DNA of 64,000 bases from Grammothele lineata. Taxonomy: Eukaryota > Basidiomycota > Agaricomycetes > Polyporales > Polyporaceae. Below the pieces are notes generated by a model. That model had not been told where the DNA came from. It did no database searches and was given only the letters and a program-made list of their open reading frames with translations. Made by a program: the position numbers and the translations under genes. The stretch is from the NCBI GenBank assembly GCA_002150815.3, contig NDFF03000114.1:62001-126000 (forward strand), given 5' to 3'. Below, piece after piece: positions 36,368 through 45,748 of the stretch (position 1 is its first letter; every line of letters starts with the position of its first letter).

Positions 36368-37724
36368 ATGCCTAGTCGTACTACCTCTCCATCCGCCAAC
36401 GCGGAGGCAAGCACCTCCACGTCTCATCTCAAGGCTGGTAAACGCCGCCTCAAACCTGTGAAATCCACCTCTCCTATCGATTCCGATCTTTTCTCCATCC
36501 GCGGAGTTCCGAAGCTCGAAGAGTTTGTCCCCGTAGAGGACCTTCCCGAGGTCTTGATGGTCTACGACAAGGGGAACCACACTAACCTTTGTCCCAAGAG
36601 CCCGCGCCACACCGCCCTGGGAGACCTCGATTTCGACGGCGAACGCAACCAGGTCCAAGGCGTGCTCTATGCGCGTGTCTATCCCAATACGAAGATCAGC
36701 CCCCGCGATGCCCGCCGCGGCTGCCTCTTCCTCGACCCTTCCAACACCATCGCCGAGGGCCGCCGGTCCACCGTCCTCCGCGCGCCCGTCCGCGCCACAT
36801 TCGGCCCCCGGGGCGCGCCGAGCAGGCATGTCTCCGTCGTCGCCAAGCTCGCGAGCGACGACTGCCGCTCGCACCACCTCCTCGCGGAAGAGGCCCGCGC
36901 GTACAGCGCCTTCCCGCGCGAGTTCTTCGTCGACTCGGCGCCGATACCGAAGGACGCGGTGCCGTACCCGTGCAACAGGCCCCGCGCGGCGCTCCGCCCG
37001 CGGAGCGAGTTCCCGGGCTGGGCCGCGGCGATGAGCTCACCGCGCCCGCGCACCCCCACGCACACCGCGATGGCGCCCCCGCTCGCGCCGCGCTTCTACG
37101 GGCTGTACGTGCCTGTGAACAAGGACGGGCAGTCGCTCGCGCAGAGCCACGGAGACGGCGAGCAGGCGGAGATGTGCAGCCGGTTCGGGAGCGCGGGGTG
37201 CCCGGTCCCGAAGTGGCCGCGGGCGATCCTCCTGATGGAGGACTGCGGGTCGCCGATCGACGTCGAGGACATGCCCGTCCAGCAGAGGTGCGTACGCGTT
37301 ATCTGGAGAGTTGTCGGCGATCTGCGGCGCTTACGTTTGCTTTGTCCTCGCTGGCAGGCAGGAGTGCTTCGAGCTCGTGCAGCGGATGCACCGTCAGGGG
37401 TTCTCGCACGGGTACGCGCGCCCGAAGAACATGCTCGTGCAGCCCGGCCCTTTGAGCAAGCCCGTCGAGGAGCGGTCGTACGCGACTCCGAGCTTCAGGC
37501 TGACGAGCTTTGGGCGGTGGCGCTCGCTGTGGCATCTGCTGCCGAAGGAGACGCCTGTCTTCGCGAAGCGGGCGTTTGAGAAGGGGCGGGAGAAGGACGT
37601 GTTCACGGGCCTCGATGAGCTCAGGCTTCTCGGGACGGGTGCGCGCGAGAAAGATGGCTCCAAGGTGTCTGACCCGCCCGAGGAGGAGGACGGGTGGTCT
37701 TCGGATGCCACGGTCACCTGCTAG
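36368..37724 (+). CDS. Kinase-like paralog D (doubly degenerate pseudokinase)
   Basis: Exons 36368-37287 and 37358-37724 give 428 residues, the shortest member because it lacks the long N-terminal extension. Family motif: FSIRGVPKLEEFVPVEDLPE, then LMVYDKGNHTNLCP. The glycine loop has lost its first glycine (NTIAEGRRSTVLRA). VVAKLASDDCRSHH keeps the lysine and EEARAYSAFPREF the helix C glutamate. The segment before the hinge has Cys but lacks the His-xx-Cys form (EMCSRFGSAGCPVPKWP), followed by ILLMEDCG. The catalytic loop is GFSHGYARPKNMLVQPG, with Tyr instead of Asp, and the DFG site reads LTSFGR, with Ser instead of Asp. Both metal- and base-type aspartates are thus gone, so catalysis is very unlikely. 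Conserved splicing and open frame indicate a protein kept for another role. Confidence 0.8.
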
Positions 37725-38246
37725 ACTTCGCCCTAGAGGCGTAGAGCATCCGATTGCGGATCGCGCTGGCTAGATATGAGTGTACGATTGTACGAGTATG
37801 GAGTCGGATGTACCATATGTACCCTAGCGAGCGGATGCTCATTGTAGATATACAACAATGGACTGAGAGCAGCTTGGCGAGCCGCGGGAGAGCGAATGGT
37901 TAGGCGGTGCGCAGGCGAGGGCCCGCACGTGGCTGTGCATTTGCGGCTGAAAAGGGCGAGAAAAGAGAAGCGAGTCTTTTGTCGCTGGCCACCACGACCC
38001 CGCCCCGCAATAGCCCGCAATGTGGCTTCTCTTCGGTGTATGCGTCAGGTCTTGGGCCACAACAGGAAACTCCTTCCTTATTATGCCTTCCATGCGGCAG
38101 CGTCTTCACCCCCGCCACTCGCCAGGAGGTATAAAACGCGTCCACCACCGCGCGTCGGTTCCCCGCTTTCAACTCTCCCCTCACTGCTCTCACCACCCAC
38201 CCACCACACTGAACCACTGACCACCGAACACCGAATACACCAAACC
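37725..38246. promoter_or_regulatory. Promoter region of paralog E with TATA box
   Basis: TATAAAAC at 38130-38137 lies 110 nt before the ATG of paralog E. An open frame continues upstream of that ATG but its codon use is poor and the TATA box falls inside it, so the start at 38247 is preferred. Confidence 0.55.
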
Positions 38247-40229
38247 ATGCCCGAGAAACGCGAACGCGACATCCGCCTCGTCTGGGAGCGCGACCCCGAC
38301 GGCCCCATCCTCGAACGCGACCGCGCCCCGACGGGCCTGCGCACGCCCAACGGCTTCGTCTGGGGCCACCAGCTCAGCCACCTCTTCTGGATGCCCCGCG
38401 TCCCCGGCACCGCCGCGCTCACCCTGTGGTCCCGGAGCATGCTCATGGAGTTCGGCAACGACTACGGCAAGGGCGCGGAGGGGTACGACAACAAGGAGTG
38501 GGACGAGGCGATCGTCGAGCCGCGCGTGCGCCGGCCGTGGCCTGTCCTCCGCCTCCTCGATGGAGATACGAAGGGCCGCGAGAAGAGCAAGGGGACGCTC
38601 AACAAGCGCGATCGCGGGTGCGAGCACGAACACCCGTGGCCGCGCCCGGTGCCCGCGGGACACCCCGCGCTCCAGAAGGCGAAGGAGGTGAGCGCGATGG
38701 CGTTCTTGATGGGCGAGTGCCCGTGGGACGAGGAGGAGCAGTGTTGCGGGCCGATGCTGCCGAACGTGTGCGAGGAGGAGGGGATGGCGGTGGTGAGTCC
38801 GCACAACGGGAGGTTCTACGACTACCTCTGGTGCGCGCACTTTAGGAGGGCGCTCGCGGGTATCGACCACCCGGGTTTGCTTATGGCGGCTGCGGTCGCG
38901 TCTATGGGGAATCGTTCGCTCGTTCCGGACGAGTTTGGGTTGGTGTGCGTGCAAGAAGGAGAGAAGATCGAAGAAGAGGAAGACGAGGAAGAGGCACAAG
39001 ACTCTGTCCCTTCTACCTCCGACCACCAGGACAAGTGCATGGACGACGCGTCGCCGCCTGGACCTGTCGCTGCTGAGGACAGCACCTGTGCGGAAGATAC
39101 TTCAAACACCCCCTCAGATTCGGAGGATTCTAGTGATTCTGACGACGACGACGACCCTATGGATGGTTCTGCAAGGTCCAGGTATGAGGTTCCGCCAAGC
39201 TTGTTTTCCCTCGACGGCTTACCCAAGCTCGAGGAGTTCATCCCAAAAGAGTTCTTCCCCGAAACCCTCATCGTCCACGACCCCAACAACGCGACTATGT
39301 CCAACACGCCCTCGGAGCCGATCACATACAAGCTCTACAACCCCGGGTATCCCAAGGACTCCTCGGACGCTGGACCCTCAGCCGAGCACCCCAAGAACGT
39401 CGCGCACCTGCACCTGAGCAAGGCGCACCTGCTCGGCACGGGCAACCACTCGCATGTCTATCGCGCTGCGCTCACTCTTCCCGCCCCGCTCTCCGCGCGC
39501 TCGCGCACAGGCCAGGTCACCGTCGCGGCCAAGCTCGCGCACGGACGCTGCACGGCGCACGGGCTGCTGCACAACGAGGCGCGCGTGTACGGGGCGCTGC
39601 CCATGTCCGCGATGGAGGAGTGGTGCGGGTACAACGTCGTGCCCGAGTGCCGCTTCCCGGTGCCCGTGGGGCCGATCGCGCCCAAGTTCTTCGGGTTCTA
39701 CGTGCCCGTGAATAAGGATGGGAAGCCGGTCGCGGCGACGCACCCTTCTTGCGACGAGCACAGGCCGTGTGCGGTCCAGTGGGCGTCGCCGATCTTGCTC
39801 ATGGAGGAGTGCGGTGAGCCTGTGCGCCCAGAGAAGTTTACTGCTGACCAGAGGTGCGCGCACTACTTTCGTCCTACCTTACCTCATCACTGACATGTCC
39901 TGCTCTTGCACCACAGAACCGAGTGCTTCTCCCTCATCCTCCGGCTGCACCACGCAGACATCCTCCAAGGCTCCTTCTACGTGCGCAACATCATGATCCA
40001 GCCCGGCCCGCTCACCGCGCCGCCCGCGGAGCGGTCGTTTGAGACCCCCAGCTTCCGCATCATCGACTACGGCCGGGGCACGAGCTGGGACTGGGAGCTC
40101 GAGGAGGCGGAGGAGAAGAAGAGGAGCAAGGAGGATATGAAGAAGCGTCGCCAGGATTTTGCGTTCCGCGTTGGGGACGAGCTTGCGCGTGCGCGGAGGG
40201 AGCTGCTTGTCGACGATATGGGTTTCTGA
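38247..40229 (+). CDS. Kinase-like paralog E with an extra N-terminal domain (predicted pseudokinase)
   Basis: Exons 38247-39853 and 39917-40229 give 639 residues. Residues 1-235 form a segment absent from the other four (MPEKRERDIRLVWERDPDGP, WGHQLSHLFWMPRVPG, MEFGNDYGKG, HNGRFYDYLWCAHFRRALAG); it looks folded and I cannot name it. An acidic linker follows (a run of Glu/Asp around residues 240-300). The family part starts FSLDGLPKLEEFIPKEFFPE. Glycine loop: HLLGTGNHSHVYRA; lysine in VAAKLAHGRCTAH; helix C glutamate in HNEARVYGALP; His/Cys block HPSCDEHRPC; hinge ILLMEECG. The catalytic loop is ILQGSFYVRNIMIQPG (Ser for Asp) and DFG is DYG (IIDYGR). The C-terminus is Lys/Glu-rich and helical. 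Confidence 0.82.
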
Positions 40230-40717
40230 GGGTGTGCCGTTGCCCGGCTCTGGACTCAAGAGAGACGAAGATGAGTGAGGCGCGAAGTGCGCGCTGCGAC
40301 GGTCGTCCGTTCTGTCATCTTCAAAACTCTTTGAGATGTAAGTTGCGTCGCAGGAACCCTTGCTCAAGCCCGTTGTTGTCGTTTGAACATGTTCTAGAAG
40401 TGTATGATTAGCTACCGTAGACCAATGCGATGAGTGCCTTGTTCCATCTTGTCGTCGGAATCGCAGTGTGTTCCTCAAGCTCAAAGTTTACAGTATCTCA
40501 TTGCCAGTGGCATCATAGCGCGCGACCTCCCTGGTACGTTCCTGACAAGGTCTAGTGGCACGCCGAGCTCGGACGATGGAGCGGGGCATGGGCTTGGCGT
40601 CGCGACGAGTGCACCGCATCCGCCACTCCGTCAATCGATAACACCGTGCATATGCAACCCCGTCGATTCCTGGGGGCCCGCTCAGGACTGGATTGACCAT
40701 TTCGCATTTTCCCCATC
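40230..40717. other. Intergenic region
   Basis: Between paralog E and the next plus-strand gene; presumably a terminator and a promoter. No motif recognised. Confidence 0.45.
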
Positions 40718-41258
40718 ATGTTCCACCACGACGACAACAAAGAGCGTAGAGAGGAGGGGGAGAGGAAGGAGGATCAGAAGGAGGGGGGCTTCTTTGGTTC
40801 TATTGGGGATAAGGTGCGCATGGCGGTCATGCTCGTTGAGTGTCGAGAAGCGAAGCGCTGATGAGGTGCGCGCGATCTGGTAGTTGAACGAGATGGCGGG
40901 CGGCGGAGCGGCGGGCGAGGCGAAGGAGGACAAGCTCGACAAGAGTGAGTGTTTTCAATGTCGTCAACGGTGCTAGCTCCAGCTTGCGCGGAGACACCGC
41001 CGCGGCGCTCGTATATACCCCACTTCCACGCACGCGACACTCCTGCACCTCCTCCTTTGATCACGATGGCACTGCTGATTGCTGACGGCACACTACTCGA
41101 CAGCGATCGACTGGGTCCAGGAGCACGTCCTGCACCAGGGCCAGCAGAGCGACGAGAGCGCGGCGGAGCAGCTCAAGGACGAGCAGATCAGCGACTTTGT
41201 CCGCAAGGAGTTCAAGAGCGTCACCGGCCACGAGATCCCCGTCAAGGACAAGAGCTGA
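40718..41258 (+). CDS. Small hydrophilic conserved fungal protein
   Basis: Exons 40718-40813, 40884-40944 and 41104-41258 join to 103 residues: MFHHDDNKERREEGERKEDQ, GGFFGSIGDKLNEMAGGGAA, KEDKLDKTIDWVQEHVLHQG and, at the end, EQISDFVRKEFKSVTGHEIP with VKDKS. The protein is charged, glycine-bearing in the middle and without a signal peptide or span. I have a general memory of similar small, highly expressed proteins in agaricomycetes with a KLDK...VQEHVL...QISD...KDK pattern, sometimes linked to stress, but no molecular role is established to my knowledge. Splice sites are canonical and an alternative start inside exon 2 (MAGGG) exists. Confidence 0.75.
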
Positions 41259-42027
41259 GCGCGGAGCGCTGTTGCGTGGCGCACTTCGGGGATGGGAACC
41301 ACAGGGGTCTAGTTGAAAAATTTGGGGGAATGTACGTTGTACGCTTGTATCATGGCAGTTACGGAACATGGACCTTGCTCGCGTCGCAACTGGAGTGAGT
41401 CGCGCATAAACTTACGAGACGCGAAGATTCGAACTCCGGTGAAGCACAGCCGTGCGTGACGGGTACGCAGGTGAACCCGGAACACGAGAAGTCGCGACTC
41501 TGAGGCCAGAAGATCAAGTCACTATCGAGCTCGAGGGCGCTCCGATGATTAGGAGGACCACCCGGAACCCGGACCTGACAGGAGAGGCTCAAACTGCGGT
41601 CGCCGGTGCGGGGCGCGCTCAGTGGATGCTAGATGCAACGTTGAACGCTGGTTAACGGGCCCGGCAGCCGAGACTAGAGTCAAAGCAAGATTAGTTTCGC
41701 TGTTACAAATTCGTACACGTTCTCTATTTGCGTTTTACTTCTGTGCTCAGCCGCAGGCCACCTTCGCAGCCCGGAGCTCCCAACACGCTGGCAGGCGATG
41801 GCTGATGTCCGATTGCCCCATACATACGTCACCCTCGAGTCCCAAGTCCCAAGTCCCAGCGCGACCCGCCGTACGCGCCCCGATACCGGTGCGGTAGCCC
41901 CAGCAGCCACCGTTCCACCACGATCCCGTCAAGCCCGAGAGCCAGACCGCGCCCGGAGCAAACAAGCAGGCTGCAAGCAGCGCGGCCCCAGGGACTGCAG
42001 GGATCGAGGCGTGCGCGGTGTGCGGGG
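41259..42027. other. Intergenic region between two convergent genes
   Basis: Contains the 3' flanks of the small hydrophilic gene and cyclophilin-40. A tRNA B-box-like sequence near 41427-41445 was examined and rejected as a full tRNA. Confidence 0.5.
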
Positions 42028-43785
42028 TCACTCGAAGAGCTTCTTGAACGCGCGCTTCTCCTTCTCGCGCTTCCCGCGCAGGCGCGCGCGCACTTTCTCG
42101 AGCTCGGCGAGGATCGCGCGGTCGTCCTTGACGAGCGCGTGCGCCTGGGCGAGCGCCTCCTCGGCCTCCTCGTCCTCGTTGATCGCGATGCGTGCCAGGC
42201 CCTGCCGGTAGAGCGCTTTGGCTGTGGGCGTGTGTAGGTGAGGGGGGGGAGGGGGAGGGGAGGGCGGTCAGCGTGACGCTCGTGGAGCTTAAAAGTGCGA
42301 AAGAAGCGCGAGTAAGGTGGGAGATGAAGGAGTAATGAAGGGGTAATGAAGGGCAGGGACGGTGCTTGGCGGAGGAAGAGGGACAATATGGGAATAGAGT
42401 GAGGGTGCGGAAAGAGCATGCTTGTGGATAGAGAGAATGCGCGGGGATACGGAAAAAGGGAGGAAGGCACACACACCTTTGTCCGTGTCGTTCAACGTGA
42501 GGTTTGAGATCGCGCGGTCCGTAACGCGCAGCGCGAGGCGCGCGTTCGCCCCACCACCGGCGCGGAGGGCCGCGAGCGCACTATTGAGTAGCAGCGGGGC
42601 CAGGAGGGCGTCAAAGGAGTCGCGCAACTCCGGGGGAGCGCCCTCGGGGAGGTCGACATGGTAGTCGAGATACCGAACGGCCTCTGCAGGGGTTTAGGAG
42701 CGGTTAACCGCGGTTCCAAAACGTCCGAAAGAACCGGAAGGGCGAGATGAAGTGGATCCGAAAGGAAGCACGGGAGATGGGCGTGTGGGTGAGACGAACG
42801 GATCTCATACGTGGAGTGAAGTGAAGGGACGGGGAAGCAAGCATCGAGATGAGATAGACGCACTTTGGTACTTGTGCAGCGCGTCCTCGTATTTGCCCTC
42901 TTTGAACATCCTGTTTCCGACCTCGCGCACCTCGCGTGCGATCTCGAGCGCGATCTCGGGCTTCTCGCCAACGTCCATGCCGTCGACCGGGTCCTGGTCT
43001 TCGGGGTAGTCCTCGTACACATCGCCATCCCCGGTCGAGCTCTCGTGCAGCGCAGGGTCGTCCGGCGCGAGTTGGCCACAGTCTGCGATGACGCACGTGT
43101 CGACAGGGACGTCTCCGCTCGCGGTCTCGGTGTTCTCCACCGCGCGAACTACGGACTTGCCGCGGAGGACCTCGCCGAAGACGACGTGCTTGCCGTCGAG
43201 ATGTGGCGTCGCGTTGCAAGTGATGAAGAATTGCGAGCCATTCGTGTTCGTGCCCGCGTTTGCCTGATGATGCGTTCGCCGCGCGCGTGGCAATTCGTCG
43301 GAAGGGGTACGGGAAGAGTTTCATTACAGAAGGACGCACCATAGAGAGGAGGAAACGCTTGGTGTGCTTCTCCTGGAAGTTCTCGTCCTCGAACTTCTCA
43401 CCGTAGATGGATTCGCCACCGGTGCCATTGCCGGCCGTGAAGTCGCCTCCCTGGACCATGAACCTTTGTCCGAGGTAAGCCTCCCCGCAGCATCGCCTGA
43501 GCGCTCCGTACTCGCATACCCTTTGATCACCCGGTGGAAGGTGCTGCCCTTGTAGTGCAGAGGCTTGCCGGCGTTGCCGGTACCCTTTTCGCCCGTGCAC
43601 AGTGCGCCTGTGAAAGAAATCCATTTAGCATTGTGCGGTTGGTCGTGCGCTACAAGACCAAGATGCTTACGGAAGTTCTCAGCGGTCTTCGGAACGATGT
43701 CGCTGTAGAGCTGCATGATGATCCGGCCTGCTGCGCGACCTCCGATGGTAACATCGAAGTAGACGATGGGTCTTGTCGACGCCAT
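42028..43785 (-). CDS. CPR6: Cyclophilin-40 type peptidyl-prolyl isomerase with TPR domain
   Basis: CYP40/Cpr6 proteins are Hsp90 co-chaperones that isomerise Xaa-Pro bonds. The start [20 protein letters not shown] leads into the cyclophilin domain: [23 protein letters not shown] (active-site Arg, Phe, Met, Gln), NGSQFFITC and [12 protein letters not shown]. The His at the start of the last block replaces the Trp of cyclophilin A, as in known CYP40s, and is associated with weaker cyclosporin binding. An acidic linker follows ([18 protein letters not shown]), then TPR-like helices [40 protein letters not shown] and [20 protein letters not shown]. It ends AFKKLFE at 42028. About seven exons. 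No signal peptide, so cytosolic. Confidence 0.93.
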
Positions 43786-45748
43786 GGCTGATGCTAGCAG
43801 TGTGTGCGATAGATGCGATGTAACAGAAGCAAGAGGTGCAGAACGGAGAGGAAGTCGAGCAAGCTGGTAGCGGGAGAAGGCTCGCGGGAGGCCATGGCGA
43901 GGATTAAGACGCGACCTGGCGCCGTCGCGGCACGTTCGAGAATCTCCCAGAATGCGTCCACTGCCAAATTAGGTCAGCACCTTCCCGGCCCGGATAGCCG
44001 CCAGGTGTGCGTTCCAATATGGAGGGTGTAGAGTTCGTCAGCTCCGGCCGCGCGCCTTGCCATAGCACCATAGTTGGCCCTGAGGAGCACAGGGGTAGAA
44101 TTTAATGACTCTTATTGGCAACATGACAGAGCGACGCATATATATTCTTGCATTCTGGGAGATGTGGGGATGCGGTAGTCAGAACTTGAAAACATTGACT
44201 GGCAGTAGTGGATTGGGAGAATACGCATCACCAGCCAAGCACTAGCCTCCGAGGATTTGGAGTTTAACAAGATACCTACACACCACTGCACGATTCAGCG
44301 TATGCATTGTCCTCGTTATCAGCGCCCAGATGTCTAGGTTCAGGTCACGACTCTTGCCGGTAGTACAGCCGATTGACAAATACCTGACACTAACCTTTAA
44401 GGTGTGCGTGGGTTCAGGGTCGCGCCGTAGGCTGCCTAGAGCGTGTAGATTTTCAAAGTTGAGTTGGTGGCTTCCACGGGCGTACGCATGGCCGCGTACT
44501 CGGCGACGTGCTTCCAATGCGCGTTATTACGTCGCGCAGCGGGCCATGCGATGCATGTCTCTCAGCTGGCAGAAGTAGACAGGGGTCCGAGTCAAGGCCT
44601 GTCAGACCATAGAGTATTGCCGCTCCCTTCTATATGCAACGTGGGCAGCGGGGGTAATAGAACGGCTCGTGGCGACTTCGATGCGAAGCACGCCTCGGGC
44701 TTAAGCTGTTCACGAAGCCCATGGTATTCAAACAGACGCTGAGCTGGTCTTCGGATGAGCCTCATATAGTCCGGGTCCTTCCCATTCATCGAGCCATGAG
44801 CATGCGCCGAATCACCACATGGTCGTAGGTTTTGTCTGAGACGCAGCATACTGCAGAGCAAGTGAAGTACTTGGGTCGTTGAACATCCGTTGAATCAAAG
44901 CAAGGATGTCCATATATTGATTGAGCCGGTTAACGCGGAATAGGACCGCAGGACGTGCCTCGAGGATGATTGGAACAAATGGCGCCGGGAGAATCAGGTG
45001 GACGGCCGGTGGGCGATGTAGTGCACCGCGTGGTGCAGAACAGCTATCGTGGGGCCCGTTTCCGAGTCTGCACATGCTTGAGCTCCTATGCGCAAAGTTA
45101 GTTGGGTTAGTTCGCGGGGACTTGAGCTGTCTGAGAACGAGAGAGAGCAGCGACGCTCGCACGGTCGACGGCGATTGGTCCCAGGCGCGCGAGGCGCCCG
45201 TGAGTCAAACTTATGTCAGCAGGCACTGGTCGAGGCAGAAGCGCCGACGCGTCCTCTTCTGGAAACTGGTTGCTGCACCAGGCACGTTGTTCAGAAATTC
45301 CGCGAGACCCAACACGCGACCATGCCTCTTGCACGGCTGAGGTAGCGAACGTGCACGCGGGTGAGTGCTCGTAATTCATGCTCAACGTTCAGGAAGATCA
45401 CTCCGTTTGAAAACGTCCGTACGCCGGCGTGATGCTGCGTTGAGTCTCACCCCGCCGCTCCGCTTGTTATAGGCTTCGGCGCGTGCGGGGATAAGGCAGA
45501 GTTCAGGTCCGCATGCGAGGCTGCCCTGCCCGTGTGCTTCACGCGCTGGATCCCATGCCTGATCCTCCGACAGCCCCCACCTTCGACGACCCCGTGGTGG
45601 TTAAGGAAGATGCGACCACACGCCACTATCAACAACGGTGCGACGAAACGCCTACGACGCCCCGCGTCATATATCCGCGGGCTACCGCGCGTCCTGCCCC
45701 TGTCACTCTCCGGCAACTATCCCTCGATCCCTCCCCGCTTGCCCTCAC
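43786..45748. other. Long region without a supported gene
   Basis: Nearly 2 kb between the divergent CYP40 and alpha-arrestin genes. Minus-strand frames at 44242-44517 and 44812-45162 are open but have no known motif and cannot be joined convincingly. Both promoters must lie here. Confidence 0.45.

Noticed and set aside
41391..41470. A tRNA T-arm-like sequence on the minus strand (stem CGGAG/CTTCG with loop TTCGAAT)
   Set aside because: No matching acceptor stem, D-arm or anticodon arm could be found at the right distance on either strand.
44242..45162. Minus-strand open frames between CYP40 and the alpha-arrestin
   Set aside because: Weak codon bias, no motifs, and splice joins would be arbitrary.
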